A stretch of DNA of 64,000 nt from Terriglobales bacterium (GTDB lineage Bacteria; Acidobacteriota; Terriglobia; Terriglobales; Acidobacteriaceae), in contig JAICSO010000014.1 of the NCBI GenBank assembly GCA_025936825.1, positions 62,001-126,000 on the forward strand. Direction: 5' to 3'. The position numbers and the translations under genes are program-made. Shown one piece after another: positions 52,283-60,551 of the stretch (within the stretch, counting starts at the first letter, position 1; each line of letters starts with the position of its first letter). A model generated the notes under the pieces. That model saw only the letters and a program-made list of their open reading frames with translations, ran no database searches and was not told the origin of the DNA.

Positions 52283-52816
52283 TCAGCTGGGCCATTCGGG
52301 TGCCTCACGTTCCGGACACAGACTGTTAACGAATTCCAGCCAGCTGATAATCTCTGTGAATGTTGGTAACTTCTGTCCATCCCGTTTCCGATAAACTGCG
52401 AACACCTCAGCGAAGCGGTCGGTGATGTAAACAGCGGAGCAGGTCCGCCCTTGAGCGTCGACGGCCCCGAACCGGTCGTGCAAACGGCCATCCCGATCCA
52501 TGAGGACTGCATAAGGGACATGCGCTTGGTCTGCAGTATCCTGTACGCGATCATGGCCCGGCCAACTGATTACCAACGCTTCCGCTTCTTGTCGCTTGAT
52601 CTCCATGTCGTGTATAGCCAAATCGGAAAGCAGTTTGGAACTCCCGTCCTCATCACCGGGGAAGACGAGCACAAGGCTTGCACGGCCGCGGTAGTCAGAG
52701 AGATTGATCCTCTTGCGGCTCGCCGTCTCAAGGCTAAAATCGCACAGCAGATGTCCTTGGGATGGAAATTCGTTTGCCGGAGTAAAGGTTCCGCCCGCTA
52801 TTTCTGCTTGCGACAT
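52283..52816 (-). CDS. Redoxin-fold protein without the peroxidatic cysteine
   Basis: 177 aa from ATG 52814-52816, GGAGG six bases upstream. The AhpC/TSA thioredoxin fold is visible: CDFSLETASRKRINLSDYRGRASLVLVF, VISWPGHDRV, VPYAVLMDRDGRLHDRFGA. The position of the catalytic Cys (TPVCT motif after FP) is FPGDEDGSSKLL, i.e. Ser/Gly in place of the thiol. The two Cys left (CSAVY and the C-terminal CPERE) are not in the active-site place. Probably not a peroxidase; a binding or redox-partner role is possible. Confidence 0.75.
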   Translation of the reverse strand: MSQAEIAGGTFTPANEFPSQGHLLCDFSLETASRKRINLSDYRGRASLVLVFPGDEDGSSKLLSDLAIHDMEIKRQEAEALVISWPGHDRVQDTADQAHVPYAVLMDRDGRLHDRFGAVDAQGRTCSAVYITDRFAEVFAVYRKRDGQKLPTFTEIISWLEFVNSLCPEREAPEWPS

Positions 52817-52867
52817 TTCGAACCTCCAACTTCTGATCACAGTCGCGTCTAATCTGACCGCACCCTC

Positions 52868-53695
52868 TCAGCCTTGGTAGGTGAGGACCCGCCCCCACAA
52901 ACTCGCGGTGCCCCAGATACCACGGCGAAGGCACTCCAACTGCACAATCTGGCTGTGATCGATGAACAAATTGATCTCAGGGCCGTAGTTCTTGATGTAC
53001 CAGGCGAACACGGCGGGATCGGCAGCTTCAAACATGACCTTTTCCAAACCGAGCGATTCAATGATCCGAGCAGGAACGTCGGTCCGCCATGCCTTTACAT
53101 TCTCTGTGATGCCCTCACTCTCAATCATGATCATGTACGCGCCTGCGCTCAGGAACCGTTTTGCCAGAGCGATAGGCCATGCCGGGTCACGCGTCCCCTC
53201 AGTTTCCAATTCCTCGGCTCTGGTTGCGCCGCCGGCACCGAATTGAATGCCGACCTCAGGCTTCGCTTTCAGACCCGCGCCTTGGACCTGCTCAATGAGC
53301 CGCAGCCAATCATCTCCGGGCAGAGTGATGAATCCGCTAGAGACTTCGATGATGTCAAAGTCCAGTTGCTTGCATTCTTCCACGTATCGCTTAACGGCTT
53401 CTTTCCCTTGTGTTAGCACGTATTCGATGAAACCACCAGTAGATACCAGGACGTTGTGCTTGTGGCAGAGTTCAATGATTTTCGCCAGCTCGGTGCGGGG
53501 AATTAGGGTAAAAGATCCCCCAGCGAACTTCAATGAATCCACATAGGCCCCCATGGTGGCGAGCACGTCTTCTAGATAACTCGATCCCATGGGTGTGTAA
53601 TAGGGGCCGCGAATTTCCGTGACGCCTTGGCTGCGTGGCTTATCCGGGCGATCATTCATTCGGAGGAACTGGAACGGCCGGTCCTTCATTACCAT
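52868..53695 (-). CDS. ComA-like phosphosulfolactate synthase
   Basis: 275 aa of the ComA family (first enzyme of coenzyme M synthesis in methanogens, PEP plus sulfite to phosphosulfolactate; plant HSA32 heat-stress protein is a homologue). Visible: Lys of VDSLKFAGGSFTLIP, IEVSSGFITLP, KPEVGIQFGAGG, IMIESEGITENV, EAADPAVFAWYIKNYGPEINLFIDHSQIV. Starts 2 bp after the PrpD stop codon, so they are almost certainly co-translated. In acidobacteria its metabolic role is unknown; a sulfonate or a related PEP addition product is possible. Confidence 0.85.
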   Translation of the reverse strand: MVMKDRPFQFLRMNDRPDKPRSQGVTEIRGPYYTPMGSSYLEDVLATMGAYVDSLKFAGGSFTLIPRTELAKIIELCHKHNVLVSTGGFIEYVLTQGKEAVKRYVEECKQLDFDIIEVSSGFITLPGDDWLRLIEQVQGAGLKAKPEVGIQFGAGGATRAEELETEGTRDPAWPIALAKRFLSAGAYMIMIESEGITENVKAWRTDVPARIIESLGLEKVMFEAADPAVFAWYIKNYGPEINLFIDHSQIVQLECLRRGIWGTASLWGRVLTYQG

Positions 53696-53697
53696 CG

Positions 53698-55104
53698 CTA
53701 TCGCCTCCCTATGCTGACTACCACCTTCGCGCCGGCCGGTTGAGAAGCGGTACCGCGCAGCAGCGTCATCAGATCGACCACAGGATGGTTTTCCAGATCG
53801 AAGACCATCTCCGCGATAGCTTTTCGCTGGGCATCGCTGGTAGCCGGTGCCGAAAGGATTTCAAACTTCCGGTACGCGGCATTCCGATCCATCGGTAGGC
53901 CGCACGATCCCTCACAGTTCAATACTTCACGTTCGATCACCTGCCCGTTGCGTAATGCAATCGTGATGCGAGCAGGCATTTCGTCGGGAAATCGCGCGGA
54001 ATAACCGGCATTCGGACGGATCGCCACCTTCTTCATAAGTGCCTGCACATCCGGACGCAATATGCGCTCCGGTGCATATTGCTCCGGCATGACTTGCCGG
54101 TCGAGCAAGGCAACGGAAATCAGATATGGCAAGCTGTGATCGGCTTGCTCTTTGGTGCGAACCGTACTCTTATTTCCTTCCTCGCCCCCGCCAATGATGT
54201 TGAACGCCACCTCGAATGTGGTTAGATCGATTCGATCAATTTCGCTTGGCTTTATTGGATGCTCGCGACGTAACTGCAGGGCTGCCTCAATCGCAGTTTG
54301 AGAGTGGATTTCGGCGTTGTACTTTTTCAAAGTTGTGCGAGTGATCCGATCCAGGTCTTCCTCTGCCCAGTTCACATTGAAGGGACCGGCGATGCTTTCT
54401 ATAAACCCCTTGTTCCCCTCGACGACTTCCAGAGGCCCTGTGATGCCGTACCCGGCGAGCACAGCATTCCGAAAGCAATCTGCCCCTGTATAGGGATATG
54501 CGAGGCCTTTCCAATTCGACAGCACGCCTGTTCGCGTCACGCGTAATGCATTCAACGCAGTCGCACTAATTGCGATCGCATTGGCAAGGTGACAAGCGTC
54601 CAGACGAAGCAGTTTTCCAGCGGCCGCGGTTGCAGCGTATGCTCCTTGCACCGTGTGATCAAACCCTTTTGCGCGGACGGGAGCTTCATCGCTTAAGCGG
54701 CATTGCACCTGATACGCAATAGCCAAAGCCGCCATTAACTCGCGCCCCGACGAACCCGCATATTCTCCGGCGGCCAAGCAGACCCCGAGGTTATCACTTG
54801 GGTGGCAGGTTTCACCTTTGGCTAGATAACTGTCATTAAAGTCCAAGTACCTGACCAGAGCGGCATTGTAAAAAGCCGCATAGTCCGGGCGCGCACTGCC
54901 TCCACCGATCAAAGTGCAACTCCCTGGAGCTCCTAAATCATCGACATATTTGCGAACGATCTTTGTGGGACCTGCGTCCAGGGCACCCAAGGCGCAGCCG
55001 AGAGAATCTAAGATGCGAATCTTGATTTGCTCCCGAGCGTTCGTACTGAGCGAATCGAAGGAAGCCCGGTTAGCAAAATCCGCTAGACGTTCAACCTGTG
55101 TCAT
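53698..55104 (-). CDS. MmgE/PrpD-family protein
   Basis: 468 aa of the MmgE/PrpD family, which includes 2-methylcitrate dehydratase and cis-aconitate decarboxylase. The N-terminal RLADFANRASFDSLSTNAREQIKIRILDSLGCALGALDAGP and the ARPDYAAFYNAALVRYLDFNDSY-ETCHPSDNLG segment are signatures. The family contains no well-conserved catalytic set that I can check by eye. First gene of a leftward operon with ComA-like, redoxin and transaldolase; partner enzymes of the methylcitrate cycle are absent, so another hydroxy-acid substrate is likely. Confidence 0.88.
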   Translation of the reverse strand: MTQVERLADFANRASFDSLSTNAREQIKIRILDSLGCALGALDAGPTKIVRKYVDDLGAPGSCTLIGGGSARPDYAAFYNAALVRYLDFNDSYLAKGETCHPSDNLGVCLAAGEYAGSSGRELMAALAIAYQVQCRLSDEAPVRAKGFDHTVQGAYAATAAAGKLLRLDACHLANAIAISATALNALRVTRTGVLSNWKGLAYPYTGADCFRNAVLAGYGITGPLEVVEGNKGFIESIAGPFNVNWAEEDLDRITRTTLKKYNAEIHSQTAIEAALQLRREHPIKPSEIDRIDLTTFEVAFNIIGGGEEGNKSTVRTKEQADHSLPYLISVALLDRQVMPEQYAPERILRPDVQALMKKVAIRPNAGYSARFPDEMPARITIALRNGQVIEREVLNCEGSCGLPMDRNAAYRKFEILSAPATSDAQRKAIAEMVFDLENHPVVDLMTLLRGTASQPAGAKVVVSIGRR

Positions 55105-55332
55105 TTAGCACCTTTGCTACGCTTAGCTTCGAACGAATGGGCCTCGGGTGCAATAGATCGGACGTACCGCCGCGAAGCATAGACATAACCTTGCGGGCCA
55201 GAACGAGAACAGTACATTGTAAGAAGGAGTTGCCGTTCTAGAGCGCTATCGCAAGTCGGATCGTGGGACGACACAATGTCGGTGTGAGGTTTCTCATGCA
55301 GCACAAACATATGGCCTTTGGAGGTGGAATCC

Positions 55333-55965
55333 ATGGAAGTCGGAAAGGCTCGGGAGCCGCTAAATCACGAAGAAACCAAGAAGTTTGAGGCGTACGCAGC
55401 TGAAATCTTCTCCCGCATGGGAATGGATCTCAACTCACCTGGATCGCGCGAGACTCCTCGGCGCTGGGTGACGGCGCTGTGGGACATGACAGAAGGCTAC
55501 GATGGCGATTCCAAGCTCAGTACATTATTTCCGGTCGAGTGTCCCGTTTGTCCCGACGAAGAGAAGACCCATGTGGTAGAAGGACCGATCCGCTTCACTG
55601 GGCTCTGCGAACATCACGTGCTTCCGATCCGGGGCAGCGCCTGGGTGGGATATCTCGCCGGCGAAAAGTTAATCGGGATTTCCAAGCTGACTCGAATCAC
55701 AAGGCTGTACTCAAAACGCTTCACTAGCCAGGAACGCCTTTGCCACGATATTGCGAATGAGCTCGGAAAGGATGTAAAACCGCGCGGAGTCGCGGTGTAT
55801 ATCGAAGCAGAACACTTCTGCACGCAGGCGCGTGGCGTCCGAGAACTCAGTTCGCACACAGGGACTCTGGTGATGCGTGGAGACTACAACCGCAATCCAC
55901 TGTTGAACGAGGAGTTCCGGCTCATGATTGCCAGACGGGCAGGTAACGCCGCCATTGCAGCCTGA
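55333..55965 (+). CDS. folE: GTP cyclohydrolase I
   Basis: 210 aa from ATG 55333 (GGAGG Shine-Dalgarno 8 nt upstream; the frame also reads from a TTG at 55318). Converts GTP to dihydroneopterin triphosphate, the entry to folate/pterins. Zinc ligands C92 and H95 (LCEHHVLP) and C163 (EAEHFCTQARG) are present. The neighbour 10 bp downstream is a RibD-C/DHFR-like reductase, consistent with a pterin or folate-linked function. Confidence 0.95.
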   Translation: MEVGKAREPLNHEETKKFEAYAAEIFSRMGMDLNSPGSRETPRRWVTALWDMTEGYDGDSKLSTLFPVECPVCPDEEKTHVVEGPIRFTGLCEHHVLPIRGSAWVGYLAGEKLIGISKLTRITRLYSKRFTSQERLCHDIANELGKDVKPRGVAVYIEAEHFCTQARGVRELSSHTGTLVMRGDYNRNPLLNEEFRLMIARRAGNAAIAA

Positions 55966-55975
55966 GTCGTTGCCG

Positions 55976-56830
55976 ATGAAACCATTGCACATTTTGTTCG
56001 ATCGGACGCCGGAGTTAGAGCCATCGCTGCCAACGCCTCTACGAGAGCTCTACGGTGGGCACTTGGGTTTTCCTCAGAACAAAAGTATGCTGCCGTATGT
56101 CATTGGGAACTTCGTTTCCACTCTCGATGGTGTAGTCAGCTATCAGATTCCGGGCCACTCGGGCGGCTCCACTATCAGCGGTTCGAATCCGGGCGACCGC
56201 TTCATCATGGGCTTGCTTCGAGCCTCGGCGGACGCGGTTCTCGTCGGCTCCGGAACCGTGCACGATGTCAGCCCGAAGCATTTGTGGATCCCGACGTTTG
56301 CGTACCCCGAGGCCGCTGAGGTTTACAAGTCCTATCGCGTGAAAGTGCTGAGGAAGCCCGAAGAACCCCTAGTGGTGATTGTCACCGGAAGTGGGAAGCT
56401 CGACTTGCAGAGGGCAATTTTTCAGGCGCATGAAATTCAAAAGGTCGTCTTCACGACGCCAGATGGATTGGAGGAGCTTACGCGTAGAGGTGCAGCGAGA
56501 CTCCCCTCAGTCGAAGTCCGTTCTATTGAGCCGCACGAAACGCGCTTAACAGCCCGAGCCATTCTTGAACAGCTGTCTACAGAGTTCAAAGTTCGCCTAG
56601 TACTACATGAGGGGGGGCCTATGCTGTTCGGCGGATTTATGGCCGAGCGACTGGTAAATGAATTGTTCTTAACTGTGGCTCCGCAAATGGCCGGCCGGCA
56701 GGAGTCCGCCATTCGCCCCGGGATCATCGCAGGCGTCGAATTCTCACCCAATGAGGCGCCATGGTTCGAGCTTCTGAGCACCCGCCAGCAAGCCAATCAT
56801 CTCTACCTACGATATCGCCTAGTGGTGTAG
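55976..56830 (+). CDS. RibD-C-terminal/DHFR-like reductase
   Basis: 284 aa from ATG 55976 (a TTG/ATG start upstream at 55928 would overlap folE). Fold of bifunctional deaminase-reductase RibD C-terminal domain: NFVSTLDGVVSYQIPGHSGGSTISGSNPGDRFIMGLLRASADAVLVGSGT and VRLVLHEGGPMLFGGFMAERLVNELFLTVAPQMAGR. NADPH-dependent reduction of a pterin or pyrimidine. Directly behind folE, so a pterin reductase is the simplest suggestion. Its 3' end overlaps the opposite gene by 12 bp. Confidence 0.83.
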   Translation: MKPLHILFDRTPELEPSLPTPLRELYGGHLGFPQNKSMLPYVIGNFVSTLDGVVSYQIPGHSGGSTISGSNPGDRFIMGLLRASADAVLVGSGTVHDVSPKHLWIPTFAYPEAAEVYKSYRVKVLRKPEEPLVVIVTGSGKLDLQRAIFQAHEIQKVVFTTPDGLEELTRRGAARLPSVEVRSIEPHETRLTARAILEQLSTEFKVRLVLHEGGPMLFGGFMAERLVNELFLTVAPQMAGRQESAIRPGIIAGVEFSPNEAPWFELLSTRQQANHLYLRYRLVV

Positions 56831-57352
56831 CCCGGCGCTATGCGTCCCCGTAAGTACTTCGATCTTCTGCTCGTAAAGGATGATCTGGTCGAGCAGCGGG
56901 TATCCGGGCTCGAACACCCACGACGGATCGCCATGCTTCGCCAGCAAACGATCGAGAAACCAGGATTTCTTCTCCCGATCATGGTACAGGATCCGAACTG
57001 GCCCAAAGACGATCACGCTGGAATAGACCAATGCTGAATCGCAGGCAAATCTTTTTCCTTTATGCAGCGGTCCAATGGCAGAGACTTCGACGCATATGCG
57101 AGGGTCGCGTTGCACGTTGGTAAGAAAATGCCCCTGGTGAGCACCCGTGTGCAAATACAGTTGGTCGCCGTCTTCATAGATGTATACGAGGGGAACAACA
57201 TAGGGCGAGCCATCTACTCCGATGGTTCCCACGTGAGCGGTCATTTGTGCCTTAAGAAATTCGCGCGCTTCCGCATCCGGCATCTGCCGTTTGGCGCGGA
57301 ACATTTGGCCTCGTAAGTTCGGCACTCCCGCAGCGGCAATCTTGTCGTTCAT
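56819..57352 (-). CDS. Pyridoxamine 5'-phosphate oxidase-fold flavin protein
   Basis: 177 aa. FMN-binding split barrel: EAREFLKAQMTAHVGTIGVDGSPYVVPLVYIYEDGDQLYLHTG, HQGHFLTNVQRDPRICVEVS, ALVYSSVIVFGPVRI, then a C-terminal part with LLDQIILYEQKIEVLTG. A heme/F420-independent PPOX-type redox enzyme of unknown substrate. Convergent with the RibD-like gene. Confidence 0.82.
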   Translation of the reverse strand: MNDKIAAAGVPNLRGQMFRAKRQMPDAEAREFLKAQMTAHVGTIGVDGSPYVVPLVYIYEDGDQLYLHTGAHQGHFLTNVQRDPRICVEVSAIGPLHKGKRFACDSALVYSSVIVFGPVRILYHDREKKSWFLDRLLAKHGDPSWVFEPGYPLLDQIILYEQKIEVLTGTHSAGLHH

Positions 57353-57395
57353 ATGGTGGTCCCCCGATGCGCTGGCAAGATCAGATGTTCAAGCT

Positions 57396-57770
57396 TTATG
57401 CTGCCTGATGCCTCGCCGGAGATTTCAGCTTCTGTTCCAAGAATTCTTTCAATGCGACTGCATTATTGTGCTCTTCGTCGTGACTGCTGTACACCAGTGT
57501 CAGCCGGCCGCGGCGAGCGCGGCTGAGCAGTTGCTGCCACGGCTCTGGATTTTCCTCTAATTCTCGCGAGTATCGCTTGCGAAATTCTTGCCATTTTGCC
57601 GCATCGTGCTGAAACCACTGCCTGAGTTCCGTGCTGGGAGCAACGTCTTTCAGCCAAGTATCCAATGACAAGGCCTCTTTCTTGATGCCTCGAGGCCAGA
57701 GGCGTTCGACCAGGACTCGTGCCCCGTCAGTTTCGCTAGTGGGTTCGTAGGCTCTTTTGGTCTGAATCAT
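57396..57770 (-). CDS. DUF488 family protein
   Basis: 124 aa, a short DUF488 protein (YeaO-like): MIQTKRAYEPTSETDGARVLVERLWPRGIKKEALSLDTWLKDVAPSTELRQWF, ending …GRLTLVYSSHDEEHNNAVALKEFLEQKL. Function unknown. Its start faces the operator region at 57888-57910, 118 bp away, from which it could be co-regulated with the flavin reductase gene. Confidence 0.85.
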   Translation of the reverse strand: MIQTKRAYEPTSETDGARVLVERLWPRGIKKEALSLDTWLKDVAPSTELRQWFQHDAAKWQEFRKRYSRELEENPEPWQQLLSRARRGRLTLVYSSHDEEHNNAVALKEFLEQKLKSPARHQAA

Positions 57771-57887
57771 TCGGGCCTCCTAACGGCCGAGCGCGACTGC
57801 CGAGTTGCTGCCGAAATCCAGCTAAGAGCGATGCTCCACTTCGTTTCAGACAACCGCACTCGGGATTTGCATCCATGGTGGATGTAT

Positions 57888-57910
57888 AATCTATCGTACT
57901 ACGATAGATT
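57888..57910. promoter_or_regulatory. Perfect 11-1-11 palindrome (operator 1) overlapping a -10
   Basis: Two 11-bp arms (AATCTATCGTA and its inverse) about one central C; the core ATCGTACTACGA recurs at 60091-60102. TATAAT (57885-57890) overlaps its left edge, so a bound regulator would cover the start of transcription. It stands 56 bp before the flavin reductase ATG and 118 bp from the DUF488 start. Confidence 0.7.
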
Positions 57911-57965
57911 TTCGATTTGAACCTGATAATCCTTTTCTGGTTGTCCTTTCCATTCAGGAGGAGCT

Positions 57966-58706
57966 ATGGCAACTCTTACTTCCACTTCGGTCCACACTTC
58001 GAACCTGTTTAGTCGAGAGGCGATCGCTGAAGGCACCATGGCATTCCGCTTCACCAAGCCGGCAGGTTTCGAGTTCCGCGCTGGACAGTCGATTGACATC
58101 ATCTTACTGAATCCGCCAGAGACCGATGAAGAAGGAAACACACGAGCGTTCTCTTTGGTGAGCGCGCCTTTTGATCCTGATCTGATGATCGCAACCCGCA
58201 TGCGAGACACTGCGTTCAAACGAGTCCTCCGAGACGCTCCGGTTGGCATGCAGGTGAAACTGGAAGGGCCGAGTGGCTCGTTTGTCCTGCATCGCAAGGC
58301 TGAAAAAGCGGCTGTGCTTCTTGCCGGAGGAATTGGGATCACACCGTTTCTCAGCATGGTACGCCAAGCCACGAACGACAAAACCCAGCATAAGATCTAC
58401 CTCTTTTACTCCAATCGCCGGCCCGAGGATGCGCCCTTCCTCGACGTTCTCAAAGAAGTTGCAAGGCAAAATCCTAACTTTCACCTGATAGCAACCATGA
58501 CACAAGTGGCACAGTCGAAGGGCGAGTGGAAGGGAGAGACCGGTCTGATTAATGAAGAAATGCTGGCCAAACACCTGCCAACGCTGCAAGGTCCCATCTA
58601 CTACCTGGCTGGTCCGCCCGCGATGGTCGCGGCCCTGCGACGCATGCTGATAAATGCAAAGGTGGACGCAGATGACATCCGCACTGAGGAGTTTTCCGGC
58701 TATTAA
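57966..58706 (+). CDS. FAD/NAD(P)-binding oxidoreductase (ferredoxin-reductase type)
   Basis: 246 aa. FAD domain: RAFSLVSAPFDPDLM, LEGPSGSFVLH. NAD(P) domain: LLAGGIGITPFLSMV, YLFYSNRRPEDAPF, YYLAGPPAMVAALRRML. Ends with EFSGY (C-terminal aromatic). No iron-sulfur domain of its own, so it needs an outside electron carrier; the ferredoxin at 60235, under a matching operator, is a natural candidate. ATG with AGGAGGAG upstream. Confidence 0.9.
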   Translation: MATLTSTSVHTSNLFSREAIAEGTMAFRFTKPAGFEFRAGQSIDIILLNPPETDEEGNTRAFSLVSAPFDPDLMIATRMRDTAFKRVLRDAPVGMQVKLEGPSGSFVLHRKAEKAAVLLAGGIGITPFLSMVRQATNDKTQHKIYLFYSNRRPEDAPFLDVLKEVARQNPNFHLIATMTQVAQSKGEWKGETGLINEEMLAKHLPTLQGPIYYLAGPPAMVAALRRMLINAKVDADDIRTEEFSGY

Positions 58707-58961
58707 CGAGCTTATGGTGCCGGCCTCACTGCGAGAACCGGACAAATGGAGCGTCCACGCATTGCGTTTCTTAGCGCAGGACTGGAACAGCTTGGGGCGG
58801 CGATCAAAACAAACCTCAGGAAAAATGCTTATACAAACAGGAACCCTGCTGGTTTACAAGAGTCTGGTACGAGGACAAGGGCGCTCCATGGAACCGAGTA
58901 GGGCTGTCCACAGTGAGAACGCGGCATTTTAAACAGCGGCAGATGACAGAATATCCATACT

Positions 58962-59318
58962 TCACCTCGTACTACTTAGCTCTTGCTTCGCACCGGTTCC
59001 GCCACCGATCTCGTGTAAGTTCGTCCGCTCCAGCCCAAACGTTCCGCTGGGAATAACAGGCGTATCACGGTCGCCTCCCAACACTTGTGCGGGAACTACC
59101 GCGACAGAACTCCCATCAAAGCGCAGCAACAGCTTTGACGAGCATTCCTTGCACAGCCAAAAGAAAACTGACATGTGACTTGGTGAGACGGTGTACACAG
59201 CATTGGCCACAGCCTTTGGACTGGCCGATGTCGTTCTGCCGTCGAACCGGTACAAACGCCCACCACGCAAGTAATGAAAAGGCATATTGCAGGCCGGGTT
59301 AGCACATCGTGAAATCAT
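58962..59318 (-). CDS. Small zinc-ribbon-like protein
   Basis: 118 aa. N-terminal CANPAC and internal CKEC (CxxxxC…CxxC, separated by about 50 residues) make a zinc-ribbon; FHYLRGGRLYRFD lies between. Small stand-alone acidobacterial-type protein, function unknown. Its C-terminus is Gly/Thr-rich. The 3' end overlaps a partial match to the operator core (CGTACTAC), which I regard as chance. Confidence 0.68.
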   Translation of the reverse strand: MISRCANPACNMPFHYLRGGRLYRFDGRTTSASPKAVANAVYTVSPSHMSVFFWLCKECSSKLLLRFDGSSVAVVPAQVLGGDRDTPVIPSGTFGLERTNLHEIGGGTGAKQELSSTR

Positions 59319-59410
59319 GAGACCTCCTTCAATATCTTTCGCACAATTTGTCGAAGGAGTTCAATGAGACATCCATACCGTTCATGGGGCACGGATATTA
59401 CGGCCGTTTG

Positions 59411-60064
59411 CTAGATCAATTTTCGCTGCAGAGCGTTCATGACTGCTTCCAGCCGATTGTGGGTGCGAAGCTTTTGATTAATATGATGCAGATGGTTCCG
59501 GAGAGTCTGCAGAGTGATGCCGAGTGCTTTAGCAACGTCCGGCGAGTCCTTGCCCTCAGCAAACAAGCGTAGAATGTGCTTCTCTTGATCAGAAAGTGGC
59601 GATATCGGTGTGGGGCGCCCAACGCTGGCGCCAATATCGCCGAGCTGTTGCGATAGGTCGACCACCTTGCGCACGAGTTGCTCGGTTGTCTTCTGCTCGG
59701 TAATGTCGTGTGCCAGATGGATGAGCGACCGCTGGCCGGTCCGCTGGTTATCGAAGACCAAAGTTGACATGTTGATCCAGATCCTCTGGCCGGATCGGGT
59801 TCTAACGCTCATGTCAAAATTGGGTATGTCCGTCTGTTTGCCCGCACAATCCATGACTGTGCAGCCATCATGGCAAACCTGGGTTCCGAGGGGCCCCGTG
59901 CCCTGCAGCACTTCATAGCAGGTCTTGTGCAGGACCTCTTTGCTGGAATATCCAAGAAGCCGTTCTGCTGCCTTGTTCCAATATTGAATGCTCCCTTCAT
60001 TCGAAAGCACGAAGGCGGCGTCGGAGGTGTGCTCCAGCAACGCGAATAGCTCGCTCTCAAGCAT
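59411..60064 (-). CDS. PAS-LuxR regulator with four clustered cysteines
   Basis: 217 aa. N-terminal PAS (about 1-125): SDAAFVLSNEGSIQYWNKAAERLLGYSSKEVL and a C-terminal LuxR HTH (about 152-212: LSDQEKHILRLFAEGKDSPDVAKALGITLQTLRNHLHHINQKL). Within the PAS are C49, C64, C68 and C73 (CHDGC, then MDC), a possible metal or Fe-S site by analogy with cysteine-bearing PAS sensors such as NreB (different spacing). A redox, oxygen or NO sensor is likely. The operator 2 palindrome lies in its promoter. Confidence 0.82.
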   Translation of the reverse strand: MLESELFALLEHTSDAAFVLSNEGSIQYWNKAAERLLGYSSKEVLHKTCYEVLQGTGPLGTQVCHDGCTVMDCAGKQTDIPNFDMSVRTRSGQRIWINMSTLVFDNQRTGQRSLIHLAHDITEQKTTEQLVRKVVDLSQQLGDIGASVGRPTPISPLSDQEKHILRLFAEGKDSPDVAKALGITLQTLRNHLHHINQKLRTHNRLEAVMNALQRKLI

Positions 60065-60085
60065 TCACAATTCCGCAAGACTTTC

Positions 60086-60108
60086 GATGCATCGTACTAC
60101 GACAAGTA
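60086..60108. promoter_or_regulatory. Operator 2 (same core as at 57888-57910)
   Basis: Contains the 12-bp core ATCGTACTACGA identical to operator 1; the outer arms are imperfect. 22 bp upstream of the PAS-LuxR start (minus strand) and 127 bp upstream of the ferredoxin start (plus strand), between the two divergent genes. Confidence 0.65.
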
Positions 60109-60234
60109 TAGAACTGATTTAGAGGCCAGATCCTGCTTGCGTGTCGCAATTTCATCCGAGGCGTCCCATGACTTTTGTCACAGCCCTTTCTGATGTGGCA
60201 GCTTATGCTAAAGATTCAGGAGGTCCGCAATTGT

Positions 60235-60504
60235 ATGGCATACGTAATCGCTGAACCTTGCATCGGAACCAAAGATACGGCCTGTGTGGATGCATGCCCG
60301 GTTGACTGCATTCATCCGCGCAAGGACGAAGACGCGTTCACAACCGATACTCAGCTTTACATCGACCCAGTCGAGTGCATTGATTGTGGCGCTTGTGTCC
60401 CGGTTTGCCCGGTGTCGGCGATTTTTGCCCAGGATGATTTACCCGAGAAGTGGAAGCACTTTGCTGAGATCAATGCAAACCATTACGCACACAGCCACAA
60501 GTAG
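60235..60504 (+). CDS. Seven-iron (3Fe-4S/4Fe-4S) ferredoxin
   Basis: 89 aa from ATG 60235 (AGGAGGT ten bases upstream). Cysteines C9, C17, C21, C25 (C-x7-C-x3-C-x3-CP) and C48, C51, C54, C58 (CxxCxxCxxxCP) are those of Azotobacter-FdI-like seven-iron ferredoxins; the FdxC-like start AYVIAEPCIG is typical. Electron carrier, probably partnered with the flavin reductase at 57966. Divergent from the PAS-LuxR gene across operator 2. Confidence 0.92.
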   Translation: MAYVIAEPCIGTKDTACVDACPVDCIHPRKDEDAFTTDTQLYIDPVECIDCGACVPVCPVSAIFAQDDLPEKWKHFAEINANHYAHSHK

Positions 60505-60551
60505 TTGGCTCAAGGAGCTTCGACGGGCCAGGGCCGCACTTTGAGGAGACA

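Noticed and set aside
58964-58980. Third possible copy of the CGTACTAC operator core
   Set aside because: Only part of the core matches and it falls inside the end of the zinc-ribbon gene; likely chance.
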